This document shows positions 1 through 8,999 of a stretch of 64,000 nt of DNA, piece by piece (the first letter of the stretch is position 1; each line of letters opens with the position of its first letter). The stretch lies in contig NZ_CP021377.1 in NCBI RefSeq assembly GCF_002157895.1, forward strand, positions 496,001 through 560,000, given 5' to 3'. Source of the stretch: Oceanisphaera profunda (GTDB lineage Bacteria > Pseudomonadota > Gammaproteobacteria > Enterobacterales > Aeromonadaceae). The notes beneath the pieces are model-generated. The model made no database searches. It saw only the letters and a program-made list of their open reading frames with translations, and was not told the DNA's origin. Made by a program: the position numbers and the translations under genes.

Positions 1-29
1 AAAAGGGTTAGCTTTCGCTAACCCTTTTT
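1..29 (-). terminator. Rho-independent terminator below the PepSY-like gene
   Basis: An 8-bp stem (GGGTTAGC at 5-12 paired with GCTAACCC at 17-24) has a 4-base loop. It is flanked by A-runs on the left and T-runs on the right, so it can act in both directions. It lies downstream of the minus-strand gene that ends at 91. Confidence 0.75.
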
Positions 30-90
30 CTTGCCGCCCTACACTCTCGTCGTTGCTACCGCCGTTGCATTATCCACGGCTAAGCCGCCG

Positions 91-450
91 TTATTTAGTT
101 TCGTAATCGACGCTGTATTCGATAATGTCGTTATGCTCTAACTCGATATCGACTTCAACACTCTCTTGCTCTTTAACGAACAGCAGCTCAATGTCGTCGT
201 CATCGGCTTGTTCCTGGCTCAGTTCAAAGCCCTTATCGGTGTAAAAGGCTTTCGCCTGTTCACTGATATCCAACAGCGTGCTGCCTGATATGTTGGCTTC
301 CAGTTCAAAGCCACCAAACCATTTGTTTTCGGCTTCCACCACTTGAGCATTATCGGGTACAAAAATAATCTCAGGTACAGGGTCTTGAGCGGCATGAGCT
401 GTGAGTGCAAAAGCGACCGTGGTCAGCGCTAATATAATTTTAGTTTTCAT
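91..450 (-). CDS. Small periplasmic PepSY-like protein
   Basis: The protein has an N-terminal signal peptide (MKTK, a hydrophobic stretch, then AHA-A), so it is predicted to be exported. I start it at the second of two adjacent Met codons (450; 453 is equally possible), which places the charged MKTK directly before the hydrophobic core; the longer reading from 477 adds an unlikely leader. The mature part (~95 residues) is very acidic. It contains a segment of the form DKGFEL..DDDDIEL-FVK-VEVDIE that resembles each of the two repeats in the protein at 40434-41180. By that resemblance it is a single PepSY-type domain. PepSY proteins are often peptidase-inhibitor-like periplasmic modules, but no function can be assigned here. 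It stands alone, with a terminator immediately downstream. Confidence 0.7.
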   Translation of the reverse strand: MKTKIILALTTVAFALTAHAAQDPVPEIIFVPDNAQVVEAENKWFGGFELEANISGSTLLDISEQAKAFYTDKGFELSQEQADDDDIELLFVKEQESVEVDIELEHNDIIEYSVDYETK

Positions 451-601
451 CATTACTCCGGCTTGTGGTGTCAGCATGAAAGAGGAAACGCTCCCCTGTT
501 GATATTAGATCACTCTACTACCCTGTAGTGAGAGAAAAATGACAGGCTTATCGCGCTCACGTTCACGAGCTAAACATCGCTTAACGAAAAGGATAAACAT
601 C

Positions 602-1282
602 ATGAAAAATGAAAAAATCGTACTGATCACCGGTGCCTCTAGCGGCATAGGGGCGGCTACCGTGGATAAGGTCATTGAAGCGGGACACAAGGTAGTGATC
701 ACGGCGAGAAGCACCGACAAACTCAATAAAATAGTGAAGCGTTGGGGTGAAGACAAGGTGTTAGCGGTAACGGCAGACGTATCAAAGCTGGACCAAATTC
801 AGAATGTGGTTGAAAAAGCGAAAGAAAAATTTGGCAGAATTGACGTAGTGTTCGCCAATGCGGGCACGGGTGTAAATACACCAGGCATCGAAAATGGTGA
901 GCCAAGTGAGTGGAAAACCATGCTGGATGTGAATATCAATGCGTTATTGTTTACTGCCAAAGCCTGCTTGCCCGCATTAAAAGAAACCCAAGGCCACTTC
1001 ATTATTACCAGCTCCACTGCCGGCAAGAAAACCCTGAAAGGCTCGGTGTATGGGGCCACCAAATGGTTTGCTTACGGATTTGGCCAAAATTTAGCGGCTG
1101 AAATGGCGGAATGGAATGGTCGCTGCACCACTATCTGCCCCGGCATGGTCAACACGCCCTTTTTTGACGAAGCCAAACCGGACAAGTTAGACCCAAGCGA
1201 TGTCGCGGAGGCGGTGGTGTATGCCATTTCTGCCAATCCCAGATGCGATATACGCGAAATTACCCTGATGCCAACTCAGTAG
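602..1282 (+). CDS. Short-chain dehydrogenase/reductase (SDR) family oxidoreductase
   Basis: This is a 226-residue classical SDR, probably an NADP(H)-dependent cytoplasmic oxidoreductase of YdfG-like type. It shows the Rossmann motif TGASSGIG near the N-terminus, the NAG motif (FANAGTG), the catalytic Ser in ITSSTAGK, and YGATKW for the YxxxK pair. The PG motif (CPGMVNTPFFDE) follows the active site. The start at 602 (MKNEKIVLITGAS) is preceded by AAAAGGATAAACATC; an upstream in-frame ATG at 539 would add a basic non-conserved leader and is rejected. The substrate cannot be read from sequence. It is monocistronic, about 300 bases from the next gene. Confidence 0.9.
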   Translation: MKNEKIVLITGASSGIGAATVDKVIEAGHKVVITARSTDKLNKIVKRWGEDKVLAVTADVSKLDQIQNVVEKAKEKFGRIDVVFANAGTGVNTPGIENGEPSEWKTMLDVNINALLFTAKACLPALKETQGHFIITSSTAGKKTLKGSVYGATKWFAYGFGQNLAAEMAEWNGRCTTICPGMVNTPFFDEAKPDKLDPSDVAEAVVYAISANPRCDIREITLMPTQ

Positions 1283-1586
1283 TTGGGACAATCAGAGGTA
1301 AGCATACCTTAGCGTCAAGACTGATGACCGCCATACAAAGTTCTCGACGCTACAGGCTTGGTATTTTACAAGTGGCCAGATTTTTAGACAATTAGGCTTA
1401 CAGGGCTCACTTAAAATGGTTGTCGAACGGCTCAAATGTTAACTTTAACCTCAAGCTTAAATAAGAGACTGTTAAATAATAATGCTAGTCAATTAATTAA
1501 ATAGTGATATCTTGATGCCCAGAATTATAACTACATAAATAATGCGTATAAAAATACGGACTAAAAAACACTAACAGGGAAATATT
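1283..1586. other. Intergenic region without recognisable gene
   Basis: This stretch of about 300 bases is AT-rich, especially from 1440 on (many TAA/AAT runs), and presumably holds the promoter of the secreted protein at 1587. I see no hairpin terminator, RNA gene or repeat in it. Confidence 0.4.
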
Positions 1587-2006
1587 ATGCATAAGCTAAT
1601 TCTGGCGGCTGCCATTTTTGTGATGTCTATAACATCGGTGCAAGCTTCAACACTCACTGTGTCTGGGGAGTATGACTATAAAATTGACAATCATACGGTA
1701 GGTATTATCGGAGGAGAGGAAATCTGCTTCTCTCCATCTGCACGATCTGCCCTTTTGTTACCGTATGATCCAATTTCTGGTTCTACTCGCTGGTTTTGCT
1801 TCAATGATATGAAAAGTGTTGCTAAGGCTTTTGGCTTCCCTCTCGAACTTCAAGCTGACTCTTGCGGATTTGAAGGCTCGGCCACTATAGAAATATCAAA
1901 CTATCAACTGACGACAAGAAAAAAGGGTTATCACGAAAGCGATAGAGCTAACCTAGTCTCAGTTATAAAGTCTTCTACACCAGAAAAAATTACAGACTGT
2001 AATTAA
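1587..2006 (+). CDS. Unknown small secreted protein
   Basis: The protein is 139 residues with a clear signal peptide (MHKLILAAAIFVMSITSVQA-S), so a periplasmic or secreted mature protein of about 118 residues is expected. The mature part has four Cys (EICFS, WFCFN, DSCGF, DCN), enough for two disulfides. I recognise no family. The ribosome site is AACAGGGAAATATT. The upstream region is AT-richer than the neighbouring genes, and codon use (AATA, TCTA) is also AT-leaning, which may mean recent acquisition. A strong terminator follows. Confidence 0.7.
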   Translation: MHKLILAAAIFVMSITSVQASTLTVSGEYDYKIDNHTVGIIGGEEICFSPSARSALLLPYDPISGSTRWFCFNDMKSVAKAFGFPLELQADSCGFEGSATIEISNYQLTTRKKGYHESDRANLVSVIKSSTPEKITDCN

Positions 2007-2030
2007 CAAACTCCCTATTGATTCATTACT

Positions 2031-2068
2031 AAAAACCCTCCCACGCTGTGCATGGGAGGGTTTTATTT
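2031..2068 (+). terminator. Rho-independent terminator between convergent genes
   Basis: The stem CCCTCCCA (2036-2043) pairs with TGGGAGGG (2053-2060). It is preceded by AAAAA and followed by TTTTATTTTTT, so it can serve both the secreted protein gene and the convergent beta-CASP gene. Confidence 0.85.
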
Positions 2069-2092
2069 TTTGGTTAAGCGATATGGGTTATT

Positions 2093-3514
2093 TTAGCCTG
2101 CGTCTTCCATTAGTGGTATCACCACATCTACAGTGGGCAGCAGTGCTTGCAGCTTGGCTTGTAAAACCAGCTTGGCCGCAGTTTCGCCGTGTACTAAGCG
2201 GATTTCTCTGGGTGGTGGACCTAGCGCCAGAGCGAAGTTGATTAAATCGGTTTGTCCGCCGTGAGCCGAGTAGCCGTTGAGCTTGTGAATTTGGGCGTTA
2301 ATTTCATAGCGCTCACCGTCTAACTCTACCCACGCGTATTCGTCTGGTTCGTCAGTAGGATCGTCCTCACCAAAGCGCGGGCCGTTTTGGACGATAACGC
2401 GCCCAGGCGTGTCTTCGGCCTGAAAGCCAACAAAGATAACGTCGTTGTGTGGATCGGCTAATAGCTCTTTTAAATAATTCACCACGCGCCCACCGGCGCA
2501 CATGCCGGAGCCGGCAATCACGATGGCCGGTTTGTCGGATTTAACGAGGCTTTCAAGGCAAATCAAGTGATCTTCATGACTGTCGATAATCGTTAACTGA
2601 TCAAAGGTTAGTGGGTGACGGCCTTGTTTTAGTAAGTCTTGAGCTTCTTGATTCCAGTACGATTTTAAACTGCGATACAGCTCGGTAATCTTGGCTCCCA
2701 GCGGCGAGTCGAGGATAATTTCTAGCTTATTCCAAGGTACATTGGGGGCCGCATGGTCTTGGCCAAATTCATGAATAATGCCTTCTAGCTCATACAGTAA
2801 ATCTTGGGTACGGCCCAAACTAAAGGCGGGGATTAATACCAAGCCGCCATCCATAAATGCCTGCTCTACCAGTGACTTTAAGCGCAAACGCCGATCAACA
2901 CGGCTTTCATGATCTTTATCACCATAGGTACTTTCTAGCACCAACACATCGCACTGTGTTGGCGGCGTGGTTTCAATGAGCAGCGGTGAATTTGGCGCAC
3001 CTAGGTCGCCACTAAAGATGACCCGCTCGCCTGCTGCCTCACACTCCACATAGGCCGAGCCCAATATATGCCCTGCGTGTTGAAATCTAAACTTAATATC
3101 GGTGCCAAGCAGCGACTGCCACTGTTCAAACGGCAATGGGCGCAGTTGGCGCTCCATTTGCTTTAATATTTGCTTACCCTGCTGCTTGCTGTACTTCTCA
3201 TTAAACTTAAGCGCATCTTCCAGCATGGCGGGCAACAGCTCCGCCGAGGGCTCGGTGCAAAAAATGGGGCCTTTAAAGCCGGCTATCAACAAATAAGGAA
3301 TGCGCCCTACGTGATCCACGTGCACGTGGGTGACCACGAGGGCGCGAATGTGCTCAATTTCAAAGTCTATATCCAAGTCTTCACGAAAGTCGGTGCCCTG
3401 AAACAAGCCGCAATCAATCAGTATTGAAGATTCCCCTACTCGTAACTCATGACAAGAGCCGGTGACGCCGAGCACGGCCCCATGGTGTTTAATTTCGATA
3501 TGAGTGGTCATCAT
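2093..3514 (-). CDS. MBL-fold / beta-CASP RNA-processing nuclease-like protein
   Basis: This 473-residue cytoplasmic protein is a metallo-beta-lactamase fold hydrolase of the bacterial beta-CASP (CPSF73/YSH1-like) group. Seen: the metal motif HVHVDHVGR (HxHxDH) near residue 60, a second metal His in FQHAGHILGSAYVE, the metal Asp in FSGDLGAP, and the beta-CASP block with LESTYGD. Downstream are IAGSGMCAGGRV and C-terminal His motifs (YSAHGGQ, VHGE). Relatives are endo/exoribonucleases, but the RNA target is unknown. Adjacent ATGs at 3514 and 3511 are preceded by GAGGACGAA; either could start. It is monocistronic and convergent with the secreted-protein gene. Confidence 0.9.
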   Translation of the reverse strand: MMTTHIEIKHHGAVLGVTGSCHELRVGESSILIDCGLFQGTDFREDLDIDFEIEHIRALVVTHVHVDHVGRIPYLLIAGFKGPIFCTEPSAELLPAMLEDALKFNEKYSKQQGKQILKQMERQLRPLPFEQWQSLLGTDIKFRFQHAGHILGSAYVECEAAGERVIFSGDLGAPNSPLLIETTPPTQCDVLVLESTYGDKDHESRVDRRLRLKSLVEQAFMDGGLVLIPAFSLGRTQDLLYELEGIIHEFGQDHAAPNVPWNKLEIILDSPLGAKITELYRSLKSYWNQEAQDLLKQGRHPLTFDQLTIIDSHEDHLICLESLVKSDKPAIVIAGSGMCAGGRVVNYLKELLADPHNDVIFVGFQAEDTPGRVIVQNGPRFGEDDPTDEPDEYAWVELDGERYEINAQIHKLNGYSAHGGQTDLINFALALGPPPREIRLVHGETAAKLVLQAKLQALLPTVDVVIPLMEDAG

Positions 3515-3680
3515 TTCGTCCTCAACTTAGAGAAGTGTTCTGCTGACACAAGCTTAGCAACGATGGAAAATATTAAGTGATCATGGCAGATAGCGCCCAG
3601 CACCAAGCTAAACATCCAAACCCGCCCGCATATTAAGTCTTTATGTCGCCTATCACTTTTGCTTGGGTCTAGCCTCAGAA

Positions 3681-3822
3681 CTTACCATTAAAGATCCTTT
3701 TCAGATCTGATCTCTATTTTTCCGTGTTCTTCCGTGTATTCCGTGTATTCCGTGGCGAAAAAGGGATTTGGTGTCGGTGTCGATAGTTTAAACCGTTACC
3801 CGCGGCGAAATGCCAGAGCAAG
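3681..3822. repeat. Dispersed ~140-bp repeat, copy 1
   Basis: The block from CTTACCATTAAAGATCC to CAGAGCAAG recurs almost exactly at 3920-4052. Copy 1 carries one extra 9-base unit (TTCCGTGTA) in its internal array. The core with AGATCTGATCTCTATTTTTCCG is found again, inverted, at about 34878-34918. It lies in the ~590-base gap between the beta-CASP gene and the nap cluster and contains no ORF of note. Confidence 0.85.
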
Positions 3823-3919
3823 ACTGCCAGCTAAAGCGGCAGCCTACAAAGGTCACAGGATCGAGGGCTTATATTTAACTTATAGCGTACAGCTGACGGC
3901 TTAAAGCTTTGTTTTAGCC
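3823..3919. repeat. Spacer between the two repeat copies, with a REP-like motif
   Basis: The spacer contains GCCAGCTAAAGCGGCAGCCTACAAA. A nearly identical motif lies on the opposite strand near 45589-45615 (TTTGTAGTGTGCCGCTTTAGCTGGC). This suggests a REP-type palindromic family scattered in this genome. Confidence 0.55.
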
Positions 3920-4052
3920 CTTACCATTAAAGATCCTTTTCAGATCTGATCTCTATTGTTCCGTGTTCTTCCGTGTATTCCGTGGCGAAAAAGGGATTTG
4001 GTGTCGGTGTCGATAGTTTAAACCGTTACCCGCGGCGGAATGCGAGAGCAAG
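3920..4052. repeat. Dispersed ~140-bp repeat, copy 2
   Basis: This is a near-identical direct copy of 3681-3822, shorter by one 9-base TTCCGTGTA unit. There are a few substitutions, such as CTATTGTTCC for CTATTTTTCC and CGGAATGCGAG for CGAAATGCCAG. Confidence 0.85.
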
Positions 4053-4064
4053 CGTTTACCTACA

Positions 4065-4098
4065 AAAATAAAAAAGCGGGAAGGTTGCCCTGCCCGCT
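4065..4098 (-). terminator. Terminator of the nap operon
   Basis: On the minus strand AGCGGG (4098-4093) pairs with CCCGCT (4080-4075) and is followed by TTTTTATTTTTG. It lies immediately below the last small gene of the nap cluster. Confidence 0.75.
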
Positions 4099-4105
4099 CT
4101 TGCTG

Positions 4106-4243
4106 TTAATCCAGTTGCTTGTCTTTGGTCATGGCTAAAATGCTGATGCACACGACAGCCACGGCCATAAAGCCACCTAAGATAATGAACGGCATGGCGG
4201 CGTAACCTAAAATATGCCAAATAACGTATTCTAAAGTGCTCAT
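4106..4243 (-). CDS. 45-residue single-span membrane protein of nap loci (TIGR02808-type)
   Basis: This gene is below the size usually called. Reading the minus strand from ATG at 4243 gives 45 residues beginning MSTLEYVIWHILGYAAMPF, with one hydrophobic span (about residues 11-38) and a charged tail TKDKQLD. A good ribosome site (AGAGGAGCAACG) precedes it and a terminator follows it. From memory, length, composition and the LEYVIWHxLGY start fit TIGR02808, a tiny membrane protein noted beside periplasmic nitrate reductase genes in Vibrio and Photobacterium. Function is unknown; the context suggests a structural or assembly partner of NapC or the quinol-oxidising module. Confidence 0.8.
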   Translation of the reverse strand: MSTLEYVIWHILGYAAMPFIILGGFMAVAVVCISILAMTKDKQLD

Positions 4244-4288
4244 TCGTTGCTCCTCTTGCTCTCGTTCAGGCGCTTATTGCCAACCTGC

Positions 4289-4864
4289 TTATTGCCAACC
4301 AACTACGTCTCTCATGTCCGGCAGTTTGTGGGCGATACCTTTATGGCAATCCACACAGGTTTTATCTCCTGCAGCCAGTGCGGTGGAGTGTTGGCGCACG
4401 GCGCGGGGGCCTTGCTCGGAGAAGTCCATATAGTCGAATTGATGACAGTTACGGCACTCTTGTGAGTTATTTTCTTTCATGCGCTGCCACTCGCGATGGG
4501 CTAAGTGACCACGACGCTCTTTAAACTTTTCGTCCGTGTCTATGGTGCCTAAAAAGTGAAAAGCTAACTCTTTAGAAGCCTGCACCTTACGCACGATTTT
4601 ATCGGTCCAACCATGTGGTACGTGGCAATCGGAACAAATGGCCCGCACACCAGAGCGGTTAGAGTAGTGAATGGTTTCACGGATCTCTTTAACGATGGGC
4701 GCGTGACAACTGGAGCAAAACTGCTCGGTATTGGTGGCTTCCATGCCGGTGTTAAAGGCACCCCAAAACAGTAAGCCACCGATAAAGCCCATCAACAAGA
4801 TAACGCCTGCTGCAGCTTTACTGGGCGTGGATAAACGCCGCCAAAATCTCTTTAATAGTTTCAT
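4289..4864 (-). CDS. napC: Membrane-anchored tetraheme cytochrome c NapC
   Basis: NapC (191 residues) carries electrons from membrane quinol to the periplasmic NapAB. The start at 4864 (MKLLKRFWRRLSTPS) puts the basic N-terminus just before a single membrane anchor (AAAGVILLMGFIGGLLFWGA). A longer reading from 4906 overlaps napB and lacks family support. Four CxxCH heme sites are visible: CSSCH, CSDCH, CRNCH and CVDCH, as in the NapC/NirT family. It lies 22 bases below napB. With no napG/H in the cluster, NapC is the evident quinol dehydrogenase. Confidence 0.95.
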   Translation of the reverse strand: MKLLKRFWRRLSTPSKAAAGVILLMGFIGGLLFWGAFNTGMEATNTEQFCSSCHAPIVKEIRETIHYSNRSGVRAICSDCHVPHGWTDKIVRKVQASKELAFHFLGTIDTDEKFKERRGHLAHREWQRMKENNSQECRNCHQFDYMDFSEQGPRAVRQHSTALAAGDKTCVDCHKGIAHKLPDMRDVVGWQ

Positions 4865-4886
4865 CGCTCTACTCTTTGAGTGCGTG

Positions 4887-5387
4887 TTATTTACGCAGTG
4901 AATCAACGCTTAGGAAGGTGCTATCAACCAAAGGCTGGGCATCCGCTTGCGGCACATGACACTGCAAACAAAAGTATCGGCGCGGCGACACATCGGACAG
5001 CACTTGTTCTTGGCGATTCACATAATGCGTCACGCTAATTTTAGTGGCACCCATGTCTTTGGCGTTTTTCCAACTATGACACGACAAACACTTGTTGGCG
5101 TTTAACGACACTTCATAGTTGCGAATAGTGTGTGGCACCAAAGGCGGTTGATACACATAGCTGGTCTCTAAATGATGATCTTTAGGAAAACGCTTAAAGT
5201 CATCAGCTGGGCGCGTGGTTTCAATTTCGCTTAAACCCCGTAACGATGCCACACCGCCAATACCGCCGATATTACTGTGGCTGGGCATATTGGCGGTTTC
5301 TTCTGCCTGTGCTAGTTGCACTGTACCCAGTGTGACGGCACCAAGCAGCGCACTGGCGGCAAGCCATGCCATGATGATTTTTTTCAT
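4887..5387 (-). CDS. napB: Periplasmic nitrate reductase small subunit NapB (diheme cytochrome c)
   Basis: NapB (166 residues) is the periplasmic diheme electron-transfer partner of NapA. Start chosen at 5387 (MKKIIMAWLAAS), preceded by GGAGAGGTT and giving a normal Sec signal peptide ending AQA-EE; the 5411 alternative adds residues before it. Two heme-binding motifs are present, CLSCH and CLQCH, with family-typical text such as DDFKRFPKDHH and YVYQPPLVPH. It lies about 100 bases below napA. Confidence 0.95.
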   Translation of the reverse strand: MKKIIMAWLAASALLGAVTLGTVQLAQAEETANMPSHSNIGGIGGVASLRGLSEIETTRPADDFKRFPKDHHLETSYVYQPPLVPHTIRNYEVSLNANKCLSCHSWKNAKDMGATKISVTHYVNRQEQVLSDVSPRRYFCLQCHVPQADAQPLVDSTFLSVDSLRK

Positions 5388-5486
5388 AACCTCTCCATTT
5401 TTTGCGGTCACTCATGGCTCATTTATGAGTGACCTTAATCCTAACTGCCCTGTTACCTGAGTAAGCACTGACAGTGCTCACAGCCC

Positions 5487-7979
5487 TTATATGCTGGCTA
5501 CTTTAGTTATTTTTACTGGGCATTTTTTGTAATCGGTCTGTTTAGACAACGGATCTGTCGCATCCAAAATCAACTTATTGACCAGAATACGCGCATCAAA
5601 AAACGGCACGAATACCAAGCCTTTTGGCGGGCGGTTACGACCGCGTGTTTCAACGCGCGCACGCACTTCACCGCGCGGCGACTCAATTAACACCTCATCG
5701 CCGCGGCGTAAATTACGCGATTCGGCATCATCGGGATGAATAAAACAATGAGCATCGGGTACGGCTTTATATAGCTCGGGCACGCGGCGGGTCATGGTGC
5801 CGGTGTGCCAGTGCTCGAGCACGCGGCCGGTACAGAGCCACAGATCGTATTCCTCACCGGGCACTTCCGGAGGAGCCTCATAGGGCGCTGAAATAATCAG
5901 CGCTTTGCCATCAGGGTAACCGTAAAAATCACGGCCTTCGCGCTTGGCGTAAGGGTCATATTCTGGGTTGAAGCGCCATAAGGTTTCTTTGCCATCCACC
6001 ACCGGCCAACGCAAACCGCGCACTTGGTGATAAACGTCATAAGGCGCTAAATCATGGCCATGACCCCGACCAAATTCGGCATATTCTTCAAATAGGCCTT
6101 TTTGAACGTAATTGCCAAAGGCTTGGGCATCATCATTTAGCTCTTGAGCTTCAGACAGCGGGAATTTATCCACTTTTCCGTTGGCAAATAACACGTCATA
6201 CATGGTTTTGCCACGCAGCTCGGGCATTTGGCTTAACAGTGCTTCATCCCACACTTCTTCAATCTTAAAGCGCTTGGCAAATTCCATGATCTGCCATAAA
6301 TCAGACTTGGCACCTTCTACTGGCGACACCTGCTGATACCACACTTGGGTACGGCGCTCGGCGTTACCGTATGCGCCCTCTTTTTCTACCCACATGGCGG
6401 TAGGTAAAATTAGATCCGAGGCTTGCGCGGTCACGGTCGGATACGGGTCGGAACAAACAATAAAGTTATCTGGATTACGATAACCCGGCATGCGCTCATT
6501 ATTGATGTTCGGGCCCGCTTGCATGTTGTTGTTACACATCACCCAGTAGGCATTGAGCTTGCCGTCATTAAGCATGCGGTCTTGCTCAACCGCATGAAAG
6601 CCCGGCTTGGCGGGAATGGTGCCGGCAGGCAATTGCCAAATTCGCTCGGCAATTTTGCGGTGCTCAGGATTCGCCACCAATAAGTCGGCAGGTAAACGGT
6701 GGGAGAAAGTCCCCACTTCTCGTGCCGTACCACAGGCAGAAGGCTGGCCGGTTAATGAGAACGGGCTGTTGCCCGGCTCAGAGATTTTACCGGTCAGTAA
6801 ATGCAGGTTGTACACCAAGCTTTGCATCCACACGCCACGAGTATGTTGGTTCATGCCCATGGTCCACAGCGACATCACCTTGGTATTGGGATCCGCGTAT
6901 TGCTGAGCCAGCGCAATCAAGTCTTCCGGCAGCACACCGGACATCTCGGCGGCTTTTTCTACCGTGTAGGGCGCGACCGAGGCTTTATATTCCTCAAAGG
7001 AAATATCTGACATATCGCCAGAGTTGGGGTTTTGCGCGCTCACTTGTAGTGGGTCGTCATCACGCAGGCCATAGCCAATGTCGGTGGCGGCTTGTTTAAA
7101 ATGCGTGTGCTTGGTAACGAAGTCCCAATTTACCGCATCGTTTTCAATGATGTAATTGGCAATAAAGTTAGCAATCGCCAAGTCTGATTGCGGGTGGAAA
7201 ATCATGCCCCGATCGGCTAATTCAAAGCTACGATGGTAATAAGTAGAGAGTACGTTCACTTTTACGTGTGAGTAGCTTAACCGGCGGTCGGTAATGCGCG
7301 TCCAGAGTACTGGGTGCATTTCGGCCATGTTTGAACCCCACAGCACGAAAGAGTCTGCGTGTTCAAAGTCGTCATAACAGCCCATGGGCTCATCGATACC
7401 AAAGGTACGCATAAAGCCCACTACCGCCGAGGCCATGCAGTGACGTGCGTTGGGATCTAAGTTATTGGAACGGAAACCCGCTTTCATCAATTTAGAGGCG
7501 GCGTAGCCTTCCATCACCGTCCACTGGCCAGAGCCAAACATGCCGACACTGGTGGGGCCTTTTTCTTTGAGGGCTTTTTTAAATTTCTCGGCCATCACAT
7601 CAAAAGCTTGGTCCCATGAGACCGGGGCAAAGTCGCCGTCTTTATCATATTGGCCATTTTTCATGCGCAGCAAAGGCGTGGTTAAGCGGTCTTTGCCATA
7701 CATTATTTTCGACAGAAAATAGCCTTTAATGCAGTTTAAGCCTTTGTTAACCGGCGCTTCTGGGTCACCTTGAGTGGCGACCACGCGGCCCTTTTGGGTG
7801 CCAACCAACACCGAGCAACCGGTACCACAAAAGCGACAGGGGGCTTTGTCCCATTTAATGGCGGTTTCATCGGAGCTGACGATTAAATTAGTCGCTGAAA
7901 TTGGCAGGCTGATCCCAGCCACGGCCGCTGCACTGGCGGCGGCGTTGGCTTTTACAAACGCGCGTCTTGTCATTTTCAT
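5487..7979 (-). CDS. napA: Periplasmic nitrate reductase catalytic subunit NapA
   Basis: NapA (830 residues) reduces nitrate to nitrite in the periplasm using a Mo-bis-MGD cofactor and one [4Fe-4S] cluster. The Tat signal peptide shows TRRAFVK followed by an Ala-rich stretch. The cluster ligands are in CRFCGTGC and the downstream NCIKG. The Mo-ligating Cys lies in [12 protein letters not shown]. The C-terminal part has the molydopterin dinucleotide-binding domain ([20 protein letters not shown]). Start chosen at ATG 7979 with AAGG about nine bases upstream; GTG 7988 and ATG 7985 are also in frame. Export is via Tat after cofactor insertion, with NapD as the likely chaperone. Confidence 0.97.
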   Translation of the reverse strand: MKMTRRAFVKANAAASAAAVAGISLPISATNLIVSSDETAIKWDKAPCRFCGTGCSVLVGTQKGRVVATQGDPEAPVNKGLNCIKGYFLSKIMYGKDRLTTPLLRMKNGQYDKDGDFAPVSWDQAFDVMAEKFKKALKEKGPTSVGMFGSGQWTVMEGYAASKLMKAGFRSNNLDPNARHCMASAVVGFMRTFGIDEPMGCYDDFEHADSFVLWGSNMAEMHPVLWTRITDRRLSYSHVKVNVLSTYYHRSFELADRGMIFHPQSDLAIANFIANYIIENDAVNWDFVTKHTHFKQAATDIGYGLRDDDPLQVSAQNPNSGDMSDISFEEYKASVAPYTVEKAAEMSGVLPEDLIALAQQYADPNTKVMSLWTMGMNQHTRGVWMQSLVYNLHLLTGKISEPGNSPFSLTGQPSACGTAREVGTFSHRLPADLLVANPEHRKIAERIWQLPAGTIPAKPGFHAVEQDRMLNDGKLNAYWVMCNNNMQAGPNINNERMPGYRNPDNFIVCSDPYPTVTAQASDLILPTAMWVEKEGAYGNAERRTQVWYQQVSPVEGAKSDLWQIMEFAKRFKIEEVWDEALLSQMPELRGKTMYDVLFANGKVDKFPLSEAQELNDDAQAFGNYVQKGLFEEYAEFGRGHGHDLAPYDVYHQVRGLRWPVVDGKETLWRFNPEYDPYAKREGRDFYGYPDGKALIISAPYEAPPEVPGEEYDLWLCTGRVLEHWHTGTMTRRVPELYKAVPDAHCFIHPDDAESRNLRRGDEVLIESPRGEVRARVETRGRNRPPKGLVFVPFFDARILVNKLILDATDPLSKQTDYKKCPVKITKVASI

Positions 7980-8033
7980 ATACATCACCCTTCAAGCTTC
8001 AAATTCAGAGTTATTATTGGGTTACTAGCCGTC

Positions 8034-8336
8034 TTACTTACCTGCTGCGGCTGTATCGTCCAGCGTAATTTCAGTATCCAGCTCATCGAGCTCACTCTCG
8101 ATTTGATGAAAAACTAAGGCGACGTTTAATACGTGCTCAAGCTGGTTGATGGCATCAATAGTGTCGGTAATGTAGCCCTGATTTTGGGTTTCAATCACCA
8201 CCACCAATTTACCGGCGGCACTTTCGCCATAAATTTCTGCGCCGTCAAAAGCTTCAATTTGTTGCTTGACCACGCTCAAATGTTGGGGTACAGCGTGCAC
8301 CACTAAACTGGAAATATGCACTTCATTAAGTGACAT
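8034..8336 (-). CDS. napD: NapD chaperone for NapA maturation
   Basis: NapD (about 100 residues) is a cytoplasmic chaperone that binds the NapA Tat signal peptide and delays export until the cofactor is inserted. The sequence has the family pattern VHISSLVVHA near the start, a central GAEIYGESAAGKLVVVIE, and an acidic C-terminal tail. It starts inside the end of napF (overlap of 11-17 bases). ATG 8342 and 8336 are both possible, and 8336 gives MSLNEVHISS. It lies between napF and napA, as in most nap operons. Confidence 0.93.
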   Translation of the reverse strand: MSLNEVHISSLVVHAVPQHLSVVKQQIEAFDGAEIYGESAAGKLVVVIETQNQGYITDTIDAINQLEHVLNVALVFHQIESELDELDTEITLDDTAAAGK

Positions 8337-8835
8337 TGGCACTCCCTAATTGGGGTTGGTTAATGCTAATGGCTGAGGTTGGGCAAATTGACACGCAGGC
8401 TCCACAACCGGTACAACTATTTAGGTCTATTTGCGGTTGGGCCACCTTGCCCACTGCCAACTTAAAACTAATGGCGAACGGCTCACAACTGTCCCCGCAG
8501 CTTCGACAATCTACGTTTTGCGTGGCCAAGCAGCTTGCTGAAATCGCCGCTTTGGCTTGCCAAGCAGGTTCTGTTTTAGGCAAAAATAACGGCTCAGGAC
8601 AGACGTCGGCACACTGATAACAAAAGGTGCATTCGCCTAGCTGAAAATCTACCCGCGGAAAACCGCCATCGGAGGCGCGAATAATCTGCGTGGGGCAGTG
8701 CTTTACACATTCCCCGCACTGGGTACATAAGTCAGTAAATTGCGCCTCTTTAACCCAAGGCAATGCGGGAGAGTCGGTCATTTTTCGACGAGTAAAAAGT
8801 TGGCGTCTTGAAAGATTAACCGGGGCATGTGACAT
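8326..8835 (-). CDS. napF: Ferredoxin-type protein NapF
   Basis: NapF (169 residues) is a cytoplasmic iron-sulfur protein thought to act in NapA maturation or activation. It carries ferredoxin-like motifs CTQCGECVKHCP, CTFCYQCADVCP and CTGCGACVSICP, plus a further Cys group CRSCGDSCEPF. The N-terminus (VNLSRRQLFTRRK) contains a Tat-like RR, often seen in NapF without implying export. It is the first gene of the operon; the ribosome site is CAAGGTACAAG. The FNR-type site about 165 bases upstream is the likely anaerobic control point. Confidence 0.95.
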   Translation of the reverse strand: MSHAPVNLSRRQLFTRRKMTDSPALPWVKEAQFTDLCTQCGECVKHCPTQIIRASDGGFPRVDFQLGECTFCYQCADVCPEPLFLPKTEPAWQAKAAISASCLATQNVDCRSCGDSCEPFAISFKLAVGKVAQPQIDLNSCTGCGACVSICPTSAISINQPQLGSANVT

Positions 8836-8969
8836 TCTTGTACCTTGTCAAAGAAAGCGAGTGGACAAAAACCTTGCCTAACTTAAGCGCTGGCACTGAA
8901 TAAAAAATCTTTTTTATTCAGTGCTTTGTAAACGTAAATACCATTGTAGTTTTAATAGACAATGCTGAA

Positions 8970-8985
8970 TACTCACAATGTAGTA
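8970..8985. promoter_or_regulatory. Possible NarP/NarL-type 7-2-7 site
   Basis: TACTCAC-AA-TGTAGTA is an imperfect inverted 7-2-7 arrangement that partly fits the NarL/NarP heptamer consensus (TACYYMT and its complement). It lies 15 bases nearer napF than the FNR site. The second half-site deviates at two positions, so this is a weak call. Confidence 0.3.
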
Positions 8986-8999
8986 TTTGAGAGGTAACA

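Noticed and set aside
219-410. ORF antisense to the PepSY-like gene
   Set aside because: It is a shadow frame with no ribosome site, signal or recognisable product.
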